Shown in pieces: positions 30,774 to 39,062 of a stretch of 64,000 nucleotides of DNA. The notes beneath the pieces are model-generated. The model ran no database searches and was not told the origin of the DNA. It saw nothing but the letters and a program-made list of their open reading frames with translations. The stretch spans positions 40,654 to 104,653 of the forward strand of contig UQZU01000004.1 of assembly GCA_900545665.1 (NCBI GenBank), read 5' to 3'. The stretch is from an uncultured Collinsella sp. GTDB taxonomy: Bacteria > Actinomycetota > Coriobacteriia > Coriobacteriales > Coriobacteriaceae. Each line of letters starts with the position of its first letter. Position 1 is the first letter of the stretch. Made by a program: the position numbers and the translations under genes.

Positions 30774-31034
30774 CTATTTGGCCTTGTGGCCACGGAACGT
30801 ACGAGTCGGCGCGAACTCGCCGAGCTTGTGACCAACCATGGACTCGGTAACATACACGGGCACATGCTTGCGGCCGTCGTGGACGGCGATGGTGTGACCA
30901 ACCATCTCGGGGAAGATGGTGGACGCGCGGGACCAGGTCTTCACGACGTCCTTCTTGCCAGCCTCGTTCATCGCGGTGATACGCGAGAGAAGGCGAGTCT
31001 CCACGAACGGGCCCTTTTTGAGACTTCTGCTCAT
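30774..31034 (-). CDS. rpsS: 30S ribosomal protein S19
   Basis: 86 residues. MSRSLKKGPFVE at the start and TIAVHDGRKHVPVYVTESMV are diagnostic. It is in the 30S head beside S13. Spacing to rplB is 32 bases, with AGGAG ahead of the ATG. Confidence 0.98.
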   Translation of the reverse strand: MSRSLKKGPFVETRLLSRITAMNEAGKKDVVKTWSRASTIFPEMVGHTIAVHDGRKHVPVYVTESMVGHKLGEFAPTRTFRGHKAK

Positions 31035-31066
31035 AAGTGCTTTCTCCTAAAACTCGGTATCCGAAA

Positions 31067-31897
31067 TTACTTCTTACGGCGACGAATGATGTGCTGGTTC
31101 GAGACCTTCTTCTTCTTGCGCGTACGAAGGCCCTTCGTCGGCTTACCCCAGGGGGTAACAGAGGGACGACCAGAGGTGTGGTTCTTGCCCTCGCCACCGC
31201 CGTGCGGGTGGTCGACAGGGTTCATGACGGTACCGCGGACGGTCGGGCGCACGTTCATGTGACGCTTACGGCCGGCCTTGCCGATAACGATGTTGGAGTG
31301 ATCGGCGTTGCCGACCTCACCGACGGTGGCGCGGCAGGTAACGAGGATGCGGCGCATCTCGGAGGAAGGCATACGGACGATAGCGTACTTGCCCTCCTTA
31401 CCCATCAGCTGGCAGGAGTTACCGGCGGAACGGGCGATAGCAGCGCCCTTGCCCGGCTGGAACTCGACGGCGTGGATGAGCGTACCGACGGGGATGTCGG
31501 CGAGGGGCAGAGCGTTGCCCGGCTTGATGTCGGCGTCAGAACCGGACATGATGGTCTGACCGACCTCGAGGCCCTTGGGGGCCAGGATGTAGCGCTTCTC
31601 ACCGTCAGCGTAGTGCAGCAGAGCGATGCGAGCGGAACGGTTCGGATCGTACTCGATCGTGGCAACCTTGGCGGGCACGCCGTCCTTGTTGCGCTTGAAG
31701 TCGATCACGCGGTAACGACGCTTCACGCCGCCGCCCTGGTGGCGGGTGGTGATGCGGCCGTTGTTGTTACGACCGGCCTTCTTGGGCAGGGGCTCGAGAA
31801 GAGACTTCTCGGGCTTGGTGCAGGTGATCTCGGAGAAGTCGGAGATCGTCTGCCAACGCCTACCAGCGGAGGTCGGCTTAAGGTGCTTTACAGCCAT
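31067..31897 (-). CDS. rplB: 50S ribosomal protein L2
   Basis: 276 residues from the ATG at 31897. L2 supports subunit joining and the peptidyl-transferase centre. It has GRITTRHQGGGVKRRYR, ARSAGNSCQLMGKEG and HPHGGGEGKNHTSGRPSVTP with the essential His. A 179-bp spacer with a promoter-like motif and folded leader lies before it, so it may have its own transcription start. Confidence 0.98.
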   Translation of the reverse strand: MAVKHLKPTSAGRRWQTISDFSEITCTKPEKSLLEPLPKKAGRNNNGRITTRHQGGGVKRRYRVIDFKRNKDGVPAKVATIEYDPNRSARIALLHYADGEKRYILAPKGLEVGQTIMSGSDADIKPGNALPLADIPVGTLIHAVEFQPGKGAAIARSAGNSCQLMGKEGKYAIVRMPSSEMRRILVTCRATVGEVGNADHSNIVIGKAGRKRHMNVRPTVRGTVMNPVDHPHGGGEGKNHTSGRPSVTPWGKPTKGLRTRKKKKVSNQHIIRRRKK

Positions 31898-31927
31898 TAC
31901 AATCCCTTTCAATAGGAATCCGTTAGC

Positions 31928-31968
31928 CATCGCAGACAGGGATTCGAGGTTCTGCCTCGGGTGCGATG
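31928..31968 (-). promoter_or_regulatory. Folded leader of rplB
   Basis: CATCGCA and TGCGATG (7 bp) enclose an inner CGAGG/CCTCG stem. It lies between the promoter-like motif at 31977-32003 and the rplB start. An autoregulatory role is possible; the fold was made by eye. Confidence 0.45.
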
Positions 31969-31976
31969 ACACCGGA

Positions 31977-32003
31977 CGTATACACGGTTCCGGGCGTGTC
32001 CAT
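31977..32003 (-). promoter_or_regulatory. Promoter-like motif upstream of rplB, shared with rplC
   Basis: Minus strand: ATGGACACGCCCGGAACC then GTGTATACG. It matches 23 of 27 positions of the motif upstream of rplC (33842-33868). TATACG would be the -10; no good -35 is seen at 17 bp, so promoter function is tentative. Confidence 0.45.
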
Positions 32004-32021
32004 TTTATACGCCCAAAACCT

Positions 32022-32059
32022 TGAGCTCTCGCCTCCCCTAGTTGGGAGGCATGAGCTCA
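32022..32059 (-). terminator. Hairpin after rplW, possible attenuator
   Basis: TGAGCTC-GCCTCCC pairs with GGGAGGC-GAGCTCA (14 bp with a small internal loop), followed on the minus strand by AAGGTTTTGG, a weak T run. It may cause partial termination before the separate rplB start. Confidence 0.5.
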
Positions 32060-32076
32060 CTCAACAGCAGCGAGTC

Positions 32077-32364
32077 TTAGGCCTGGTTGCCAAAGACCTC
32101 GATGGTGTCGCCCTCGGCCAGCGTGACGATGGCCTTCTTCCAAGAACGGGTCTTGCCGGCGACATAGCGCACGCGCTTGGTCTTGGGCTTGACCGTCAGG
32201 GTGTTCACGCGAACGACCTTGACGCCGAAGATCTCCTCGACAGCGTCCTTGATCTGATACTTGTTAGCATCCTTGGCGACCTCGAACGTGTACTTGTTCA
32301 GCTCCATGCCGGAGAAGGAACGCTCGGACACGATCGGACGGATGATGATCTCGTGGGCGGTCAT
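32077..32364 (-). CDS. rplW: 50S ribosomal protein L23
   Basis: 95 residues. IIIRPIVSERSF, YTFEVAKDANKYQIKDAVEE and VRVNTLTVKPKTKRVRY are expected blocks. It docks trigger factor and SRP at the exit tunnel. Its start directly abuts the rplD stop. Confidence 0.97.
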   Translation of the reverse strand: MTAHEIIIRPIVSERSFSGMELNKYTFEVAKDANKYQIKDAVEEIFGVKVVRVNTLTVKPKTKRVRYVAGKTRSWKKAIVTLAEGDTIEVFGNQA

Positions 32365-32991
32365 TTATGCAAGCACCTCCCCGAAGTGAGCGGCGATGTC
32401 GGCGGGCATCAGCACGGCGTTGTTGTTGACGAGATCGTAGGTGTTGGCCTCGTCAGCGGTGATGATGAACGTCTTGGGAATGTTGCGGAACGACAGGTAG
32501 GCGTTGACATCCTCATCGCGAACGATGATGGTCAGACGCTTGCCCTCAAGGCCGAGAGCCTTGAGCATGGCGACGGCAGCCTTGGTGGAAGGCTTCTCGA
32601 AGCCGTAGTCGTCGACGAGCACGAGCTCGCCATCGGCCAGCTTGGCGGACAGCGCGGAGCGCATAGCCAGCTTGACCTCCTTGTTGTTCATACGCTTAGC
32701 GTAGGAACGGGGCTTAGGGGCGAAGACAACGCCACCGTGACGCCACTGGGCAGCACGGATGGAACCCTGGCGGGCACGGCCGGTGCCCTTCTGACGCCAA
32801 GGCTTCTTGCCGCCACCGGAAACCTCAGAGCGGCCCTTAGCGGACTGGGTGCCCTGACGCCAAGAGGCCATCTGGCACTTGACGATGTGGTGCATAACGT
32901 GGATGTTCGGCTCGATGCCGTACACCTCAGCGGCGAGCTCGGCCTCGGCGACCTTCTTGCCCTCGCTGTTCTTTACTTCAAACTTTGCCAT
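32365..32991 (-). CDS. rplD: 50S ribosomal protein L4
   Basis: 208 residues. The tunnel loop is intact (GGGKKPWRQKGTGRARQGSI). In enterobacteria L4 represses its own S10 operon by binding the leader; the long leader before rplC may serve a similar purpose here, but rpsJ is not in this transcript. Confidence 0.97.
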   Translation of the reverse strand: MAKFEVKNSEGKKVAEAELAAEVYGIEPNIHVMHHIVKCQMASWRQGTQSAKGRSEVSGGGKKPWRQKGTGRARQGSIRAAQWRHGGVVFAPKPRSYAKRMNNKEVKLAMRSALSAKLADGELVLVDDYGFEKPSTKAAVAMLKALGLEGKRLTIIVRDEDVNAYLSFRNIPKTFIITADEANTYDLVNNNAVLMPADIAAHFGEVLA

Positions 32992-33037
32992 TTAAGTGTT
33001 CTCCTTGGTATGACGCTGGGCTAAATGGGCTGGGCCC

Positions 33038-33658
33038 TTAGGCCATACGGATGGCGACGAGACCATTCTTGGCACCCGGGACAGCGCCCTTGACCAAGAT
33101 GAGGTTCTGCTCGGCATCGATGCGGACAACGGAAAGGTTCTTGACGGTAACGCGCTCGTTACCCATGTGACCGGCCATCTTGACGCCCTTGAGGACGCGC
33201 GCAGGATAGGCGCACTGACCGATAGAACCGGGGTGACGCTGGAAGTGAGAACCATGCGTCATAGGACCGCGGCGCTGACCCCAGCGCTTGATGCGACCCT
33301 GGAAGCCCTTACCCTTGGAGGTACCGATGACGTCGACCTTCTCGACATCAGCGAAATCAGCGACGGTGACGACCTCGCCGACCTTGTGCTCCTCGCCGTT
33401 CTCGACGCGGACCTCACGAAGGAAACGGACAGGCTCGACGCCAGCCTTGGCGAAGTGACCAGCCATGGGCTTGTTCACGTTCTTGGCCTTGATGTCGCCG
33501 AAACCGATCTGGACGGCGTCATAGCCGTCGGTTGCCTGAGTTTTAACCTGCGAGACAGCGCAGGGGCCAGCCTGGATGACCGTGACGGGAACGACGTTGT
33601 CGTCCTCGTCCCAAACCTGGGTCATGCCAATCTTGCGGCCGAGAATCATGCTGATCAA
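33038..33658 (-). CDS. rplC: 50S ribosomal protein L3
   Basis: 206 residues. ILGRKIGMTQVWDEDDN starts it, and GKGFQGRIKRWGQRRGPMTHGSHFQR contains the loop near the peptidyl-transferase centre. Start is either a TTG at 33658 (GGGAT 6 bases upstream) or the ATG at 33649; I give the longer form. First gene of its operon because rpsJ is elsewhere. Confidence 0.96.
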   Translation of the reverse strand: MISMILGRKIGMTQVWDEDDNVVPVTVIQAGPCAVSQVKTQATDGYDAVQIGFGDIKAKNVNKPMAGHFAKAGVEPVRFLREVRVENGEEHKVGEVVTVADFADVEKVDVIGTSKGKGFQGRIKRWGQRRGPMTHGSHFQRHPGSIGQCAYPARVLKGVKMAGHMGNERVTVKNLSVVRIDAEQNLILVKGAVPGAKNGLVAIRMA

Positions 33659-33841
33659 GATATGATCCCAACTCTCGCGTGGTCTTGGGACAATGCGTAC
33701 ACCACCGAGCGTACGCCCCTAGAGGACCACTACTTACACGACGTGCTCCCCAGCCTTGTATTTCGCCCGGACTACCTGACAACCCTATTAAGCAGGCATT
33801 TTGTCCAGCCAGAATACTCCCCTGGTTACACACAGCTGTTT

Positions 33842-33868
33842 AGTATACACGGCTGCGGGCGTATCCAT
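33842..33868 (-). promoter_or_regulatory. Promoter-like motif upstream of rplC
   Basis: Minus strand: ATGGATACGCCCGCAGCC then GTGTATACT, with TATACT a good -10 and a poor -35. The predicted 5' leader is about 180 nt and contains a GCGTAC/GTACGC hairpin near 33700. The same GGATACGCCCG word occurs upstream of the rpsL promoter. Confidence 0.5.
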
Positions 33869-33910
33869 CGAGATTCATATTTCACTCACATTGTTTACGC
33901 AGGTAAAGTG

Positions 33911-34087
33911 CGTGGCACGTTCCCAGTGTGCGGCGGAGGGGGCGGGCCTGAGACATATTAAGGTTGCTGCTCTACAGTCCTGCTCACGACGGAGAGCACA
34001 TTAAGTGCTCTCCTGTTCGTGCGGAACTCGCGACAACCTTAATATGTCTCAGGCCCGCCCCCTCCGCCGCACACTGGGAACGCCACG
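33911..34087. repeat. Composite hairpin element 1: 67-nt core in 49-bp perfect inverted arms
   Basis: Arms 33918-33966 and 34034-34082 are perfect reverse complements over 49 bp; after a 2-base bulge the match goes on for 5 bp. The core 33967-34033 begins CTGCTCTACAGTCCTG and ends GCGGAACTCGCGA; it holds an inner stem GGAGAGCAC-attaa-GTGCTCTCC. The same core with compensatory changes and largely different arms occurs at 51202-51342. It sits between the histidine-phosphatase gene and the rplC promoter. The rest of 33659-34117 holds only the rplC leader. Confidence 0.92.
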
Positions 34088-34117
34088 TTGATGTCTGCTT
34101 AACTCTGCTCGCTCAGG

Positions 34118-34738
34118 CTAATGACTTTGTTGAGGGTCCACAATTTGTTGCAAGGTGAACTTGCATTGGGGCGTATCGTCCTCTTCTCGCGCATCGTCAA
34201 AACCGAAGATCATGATGGCGCAGTTGGGGAGTTTTGTTGGGAGCTCAAAGCCCTCTGGGGCTGCGGCCTTGATAAATTGGCGGCTGGCGCTGCCGTGGCT
34301 TACTGCTAGGAGGGTTTCGATGCCCTCGGAGCCCATGAGATTGGTGAGGGTGTCTACCATGCGCTCTTGCAGCGCGCGGCTTCCTTCTCCTCCGAAAGGA
34401 ACCAGGTCCTCGCCCGGATCCCAGACGTCGGTGGGTAGCGCGTCGTGTGGGCCCTCTTCGAAGGTGCCGTAGCAGCGCTCGATGATGCCTTCGCAGGGCT
34501 CGACTGCTGCGTCCGGGCCGAGGAGCTCGCATGCGACGAGCTGAGCTGTGTCCATGGCTCGGCCTAAGGGCGAAGAGACCACTTTGTCGGGGACAACGTC
34601 GTGGCCCTTGAGCCATGCGGCTGCCATTCCCGCTTGTTTGCGGCCCAGGTCGGTCAGCGGTGAATCGCAGCGGCCCTGGACCAGCTTTTTGACGTTGAAC
34701 TCCGTCTGACCGTGGCGGAGTAGATACAGCTTCTTCAT
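34118..34738 (-). CDS. Histidine phosphatase (phosphoglycerate-mutase-like) family protein
   Basis: 206 residues. The RHG motif LYLLRHGQTEFN gives the catalytic His10; a second His is in LLAVSHGSASRQF, with the conserved Glu in IIERCYGTFEEG. Members act on small phosphoesters such as sugar phosphates or cobalamin precursors; the substrate is not evident. It begins 39 bases after the cation-efflux gene on the same strand and may be co-transcribed. Confidence 0.88.
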   Translation of the reverse strand: MKKLYLLRHGQTEFNVKKLVQGRCDSPLTDLGRKQAGMAAAWLKGHDVVPDKVVSSPLGRAMDTAQLVACELLGPDAAVEPCEGIIERCYGTFEEGPHDALPTDVWDPGEDLVPFGGEGSRALQERMVDTLTNLMGSEGIETLLAVSHGSASRQFIKAAAPEGFELPTKLPNCAIMIFGFDDAREEDDTPQCKFTLQQIVDPQQSH

Positions 34739-34777
34739 GCTCTCCCCTTCTGCATAACCTGCTTTGCCGGCACAGCC

Positions 34778-35932
34778 TTACTCGTGGGCATGGCCTACGT
34801 AGTCTTCGTCGATAGTGATTTTGGCGACCGACTTGGGATATTCCGATTCGACCCGTTTCGCCAACGCGCGCTTTAGGTCCTCGGCGCTCATCGCCAAATC
34901 CGAGGGTCGCACGCAGTCAAAAATCACATTGGTGTGCGTAGGGCCCGGCACACAGCGTAGGTCATGAATCGAGAGGCGGCTATCGATCTCTTGAGCCATA
35001 GCGTTGATGCGCAGGCGCATGCTCGCCACCTTAGGGTCGTCGGTCACGATGGGGTCGTAATGGAGCGTGACAATCATGCCGTCTTCGACCCTAAACGACT
35101 GCTCGATGTTATCGAGCGTGTCGTGGCTTTCCAGCGGGCTGGCCTCGGCCGCCATCTCGGCGTGCGCACTTGCAAACTTCCTGCCCGGGCCGTAGTCGTG
35201 AACCATCAAATCGTGAACGCCCAAAACGCCGGGATAGCTCATGATCTTGTCTCGAATGTGCTTGACCAGCCTAGGATCGGGCGACTGGCCCAAAAGCGGG
35301 CTCACCGTATCTTGAATAAGTTCAAGGCCGCTCCAGCCAATATAGGCGCCAACGGCAAGGCCAACCCATGCGTCAAGATTGATGTGCGTCACCTGCGAAA
35401 CAATCGCACATGCCAGCACGGCGCCTGTGGCAAGGACATCGTTCTTGGAATCCTGCGCGGTCGCATGCAGCGTCTCGGACTCGATACGATCGCCGAGCTT
35501 TTGGTTGAAGGCCGCCATCCAGAGCTTTACGACCATCGAAAGCGCCAGGACTGCCACCAGGGCAAGCGAGAACTCGACAGGTTCGGGGTGAATGATGCGC
35601 TCAACCGAGGACTTCACCAGCTCAACGCCGATCAGCAGCACGAGCGCCGCCACGACCAGACCCGAGAGATACTCGTAGCGGCCATGTCCGTAAGGATGCT
35701 CGGGGTCCGCCGGCTTGCTCGCAAGTTTAAAGCCCAGCACGCTCACAATGTTTGAGCTGGCATCGGACAGGTTGTTCATGGCATCCGCCACGATCGAAAC
35801 CGATCCCGACAGCACGCCAATTGCGCCCTTCGCAGCGCATAGTGCCACATTGGCGAGAATACACACCACGCCCGTCAACGTGCCCACGCGCGCACGGTCG
35901 CCCTGCGCACGCTTAACAATCCACTCGACCAT
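34778..35932 (-). CDS. Cation diffusion facilitator family transporter
   Basis: 384 residues. The first half has six hydrophobic segments with the metal site DAMNNLSDASSN in TM2 and HATAQDSKNDV in TM5, typical of CDF proteins exporting Zn, Mn, Fe or Co. The cytoplasmic C-terminal domain (YPGVLGVHDLMVHDYGPG) is present, followed by a further 90-residue extension seen in a subset. Residues differ from the classic HxxxD zinc site, so the metal is uncertain; a manganese-type CDF is possible. Confidence 0.88.
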   Translation of the reverse strand: MVEWIVKRAQGDRARVGTLTGVVCILANVALCAAKGAIGVLSGSVSIVADAMNNLSDASSNIVSVLGFKLASKPADPEHPYGHGRYEYLSGLVVAALVLLIGVELVKSSVERIIHPEPVEFSLALVAVLALSMVVKLWMAAFNQKLGDRIESETLHATAQDSKNDVLATGAVLACAIVSQVTHINLDAWVGLAVGAYIGWSGLELIQDTVSPLLGQSPDPRLVKHIRDKIMSYPGVLGVHDLMVHDYGPGRKFASAHAEMAAEASPLESHDTLDNIEQSFRVEDGMIVTLHYDPIVTDDPKVASMRLRINAMAQEIDSRLSIHDLRCVPGPTHTNVIFDCVRPSDLAMSAEDLKRALAKRVESEYPKSVAKITIDEDYVGHAHE

Positions 35933-36011
35933 CTACATCCGCCCCCACGGTGCTATCTATATATCTATTGCTCAAACGGATTGTAGTGTAGCCACTTTGC
36001 CCCACAGATAC

Positions 36012-36046
36012 AAAAAGGCCGCAACCCACACGGGCCACGGCCTTAG
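36012..36046 (-). terminator. Terminator after the PTS EIIC gene
   Basis: AAGGCCG and CGGCCTT flank a 16-nt loop, with TTTTT on the minus strand. Confidence 0.75.
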
Positions 36047-36082
36047 AATGTGGCAGAGGAATCGTCCTTGTGTCGCACAGGT

Positions 36083-37297
36083 TTACGCGCTTGCTTCGGC
36101 CACGCTCTTCGAGGTTTCGGGTGAATCGGCCCCGTCTTCTGCTGCCTGTCCCTGCGCCGGCACCACGCCAAAGCAGTAGCTCAGCGCCGCAGACACCGCA
36201 AATGCCACACCGCCGGCAACGCAGCACCACAGCAGGTTCGAGATGCCGCCCGTGGCAAAGCCAATGACCATAAGGACATTCGTCATGCCGATGGTATAGG
36301 CCGTAACGTGGCCCACGGCCGCAACAAGGCCTCCGACGGCGCCGCCAATGGCCATGCACGTCAGGCACCTGCCATATTTAAAGCCGCAACCGTACAGCGC
36401 CGGCTCGCTTACGCCGCCAAGAATACCCGAGATTGAATAGCCCAGCATGAGTGCCTTCTCGTCCTTATCCGCAACGCGGAGCGACGCGCCAAAGGGCATG
36501 CCCCAAACGGCGAACGTCGCCATCGTCGCGGCGATCAGGATGCACGAATCCGTTCCCACACTCATAAACTGAGCATAGGCAAGCGATAGGACAACGTTGC
36601 TGACGCCTGCAATCTTAAGAAACTCCCAACCCGCGGCAAGCCCCATGAGCGTGAGCAGCGACACGATGCCACCGGAATTGCCAAGCATAAACATAAGCTG
36701 GCCCAACAACATGCCCAGATAGCTGCCCGCCGGCGCCGTAATACACAGCGAAACCGGAACCATGACAAGCAAGGTCGCAAACGGAACGAACGAAAACGCC
36801 ACGGCCTTAGGGATAACGCGCTGAAAGAAACACTCCACTCGCCATAGCACGGGCACCGAGATGAGAACCGGAATAACAGTCGTCGTGTAATCGTTGACCG
36901 GCGCGGGAAGCAGACCATACACGGAAGTCATCGATGCCCCCGTCGTCGATGCGGCATCGACGAGCTTAAGCAGATCGGGCGCAATCAATACGCCGCCCAG
37001 CATCATGCCTAGCTGCTCCGAGCAACCGAGCTGGCGGGCGGCCGCCCAACCAAGATAAATGGGCAAAAAGTAGTAGCCGGCGTTATAGAGCCAACTGTAG
37101 AACAGGCGATAGATTTCGGAATCGGCAGACCACAGGCCCAGCATACCTTCGCCCATAATGACGGCGACGGTGCGGAACAACGCCGCGCAGACAATAAACG
37201 GCAGCGCCGACATCATGCTTTTGGACAGATAGTCCACCACGGCCATGGCGTTTGATGAAACCGTCGTTGTAAACGAGGTGTTAGAAACTTGTGACAT
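36083..37297 (-). CDS. PTS EIIC component, glucose/glucoside-like family, without EIIA or EIIB
   Basis: 404-residue membrane permease from the ATG at 37297 (GAAAGG 6 bases upstream). The conserved EIIC motif is GGVSEPALYGCGFKYG (usual form G-[IV]-T-E-P), and many hydrophobic segments follow the family pattern. No EIIB phosphocysteine domain or EIIA domain is in the protein or next to it, so it must borrow partners encoded elsewhere. The C terminus is an acidic tail of about 25 residues. It follows accDA by 40 bases with no terminator between, so it may be read from the fatty-acid operon. Confidence 0.85.
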   Translation of the reverse strand: MSQVSNTSFTTTVSSNAMAVVDYLSKSMMSALPFIVCAALFRTVAVIMGEGMLGLWSADSEIYRLFYSWLYNAGYYFLPIYLGWAAARQLGCSEQLGMMLGGVLIAPDLLKLVDAASTTGASMTSVYGLLPAPVNDYTTTVIPVLISVPVLWRVECFFQRVIPKAVAFSFVPFATLLVMVPVSLCITAPAGSYLGMLLGQLMFMLGNSGGIVSLLTLMGLAAGWEFLKIAGVSNVVLSLAYAQFMSVGTDSCILIAATMATFAVWGMPFGASLRVADKDEKALMLGYSISGILGGVSEPALYGCGFKYGRCLTCMAIGGAVGGLVAAVGHVTAYTIGMTNVLMVIGFATGGISNLLWCCVAGGVAFAVSAALSYCFGVVPAQGQAAEDGADSPETSKSVAEASA

Positions 37298-37337
37298 GGA
37301 ACGCCTTTCCCAATGTGACATGCGAGCTTTCCCTTTG

Positions 37338-39062
37338 TCACATCGTGCGGTACTGACCGATTGCGCGGTACTTTTCGTAGCGGAGGTTTGTGAGGGTCGC
37401 GTCGTCGAGCTGCCCAAGCGTATCGAAGGCATCAAATGCCGAGGACATGACGGCACCGGCGATCTCCTCATGCGACAGGCCCCTATCGTCAACAATGCCG
37501 TCGATGATGCCGAGCGCCAACAGATCGGGGGCTGTGAGCTTAAGCGCCTCGGCGGCCTCATTCGCGCGCTCGGTATCCTTCCACAGGATCGACGCACAGG
37601 CCTCGGGGCTCACGACCGAATAGGCCGAGCTCGAGAGCATCAGGATGCGGTCGGCCACGGACAGCGCTAGCGCGCCACCAGAGCCGCCCTCGCCTGTCAC
37701 CACCGAGACAATCGGCGTCTTGAGGCCGCTCATCTCCATGAGATTCTGGGCAATCGCCTCGCCCTGGCCGCGCTCCTCGGCACCGATGCCGCAAAACGCG
37801 CCCGAAGTATCAACCAGGCACAGAACCGGTCGACCAAACTTTTCGGCCTGGCACATAAGGCGACGCGCTTTGCGGTAGCCCTCGGGATGTGCCATACCAA
37901 AGTTGCGACGCATGCGCTCTTTGGTCGTGGTACCGCGCTCGACGGCGATAACCGTCACGGGTCGCCCGTCTTTCCAGCCAATGCCAGCCACCACGGCGGC
38001 GTCGTCGCCAAAGTAACGGTCGCCATGCAGCTCCACAAATCCATCCAGGCCCAGCGAGATCATCTCGCCCGCCGTGGCACGATCTGCCGAGCGGGTCTGT
38101 TTGACAATCTCGAGCGCGGTTTTTGGTGCGGTCGAGCGCTTGAACAAGTGCCCCAGCTTTTTGCCGCGACGACCCGTATGCACGATCTCATGCGGTGCCC
38201 CCAGGCCGGGCGCGTGCCCTTCGTGCAGTGCCAGCAGCTCGCCTACCGTGAGCGCAATCTCGCCACGCGGAACAACGGCATCGCAAAAGCCGTGCTCCAG
38301 CAAAAACTCGGATCGCTGGAATCCCTTGGGCAGGCGCTTGTGCATGTTCTGCTCGATCACGCGCGGGCCGGCAAATGCCGTCAGGGCATCGGACTCGGCC
38401 AGGATAATATCGCCCTCCATGGCAAAGCTCGCGGTTACGCCTCCGGTCGTGGGATCAGTGAGCACCGTGATATACAGGCCGCCCACCTCGCTATGGCGCC
38501 TAACCGCCGCAGAAATCTTGGCCATCTGCATAAGCGATGTCACGCCCTCTTGCATGCGTGCACCGCCCGAAACGGTAAAGCCGACAACTGGCAATCCAAG
38601 CTCGGTCGCTCGCTCAAATGTGCGACAGATCTTCTCGCCCACCACGGAACCCATCGAGCCCATCATAAAGTTGGCGTCCATAAAGAAGAGCGCGGCATCG
38701 CAACCGCAGATTTTGCCCCTGCCGCACACAACGGCGTCGCGCTCGCCCGAACGCTCGCACACGCTCTTGAGCTTGTCGGCATAGCCGGGAAACGAGAGGA
38801 AGTCCTCCGACGCCAGATTGGCATCCCATTCCTCAAACGTGCCCTCGTCGACCGTCATGCGCATGCGCGCGCGACCGCTCACGCGAAAGTGTTTGCCGCA
38901 ACGAGGACAGACCTCGAGGTTGTCGTGCAGGCGTGCCTCATCGATCACACGGCGGCACTCCGGGCACTTGATAAACACGTGGCGTGCGGGAAACTCGGCG
39001 CACGACTCGGTTATCGGCCCCTCAAGGACATTGACCGTCTTCGCTTTTCTATTCATCAGCAT
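37338..39062 (-). CDS. accDA: Acetyl-CoA carboxylase carboxyltransferase, AccD-AccA fusion
   Basis: 574 residues combining both carboxyltransferase subunits. The N-terminal beta half has the zinc ribbon CPEC...CPRC (about residues 34-55) and SGGARMQEGVTSLMQMAK. The alpha half starts near residue 300, with GDRYFGDDAAVVAGIGW and GEGGSGGALAL. Malonyl-CoA formation starts fatty-acid synthesis. It overlaps the end of accC by 14 bases (ATG at 39062; another ATG at 39056). E. coli encodes the halves separately; fused forms occur in some other lineages. Last gene of the FAS operon proper. Confidence 0.95.
   Translation of the reverse strand: MLMNRKAKTVNVLEGPITESCAEFPARHVFIKCPECRRVIDEARLHDNLEVCPRCGKHFRVSGRARMRMTVDEGTFEEWDANLASEDFLSFPGYADKLKSVCERSGERDAVVCGRGKICGCDAALFFMDANFMMGSMGSVVGEKICRTFERATELGLPVVGFTVSGGARMQEGVTSLMQMAKISAAVRRHSEVGGLYITVLTDPTTGGVTASFAMEGDIILAESDALTAFAGPRVIEQNMHKRLPKGFQRSEFLLEHGFCDAVVPRGEIALTVGELLALHEGHAPGLGAPHEIVHTGRRGKKLGHLFKRSTAPKTALEIVKQTRSADRATAGEMISLGLDGFVELHGDRYFGDDAAVVAGIGWKDGRPVTVIAVERGTTTKERMRRNFGMAHPEGYRKARRLMCQAEKFGRPVLCLVDTSGAFCGIGAEERGQGEAIAQNLMEMSGLKTPIVSVVTGEGGSGGALALSVADRILMLSSSAYSVVSPEACASILWKDTERANEAAEALKLTAPDLLALGIIDGIVDDRGLSHEEIAGAVMSSAFDAFDTLGQLDDATLTNLRYEKYRAIGQYRTM

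Noticed and set aside
33960..34040. The composite hairpin as a simple intrinsic terminator.
   Set aside because: No T run follows either arm, and the conserved inner core is more than a terminator needs. A terminator role is not excluded but does not explain the element.
33911..34087. The composite hairpin as an integron attC site or a tRNA.
   Set aside because: No GTTRRRY/RYYYAAC core arrangement, no integrase, no cloverleaf with anticodon and CCA end; arms are far longer than in either.
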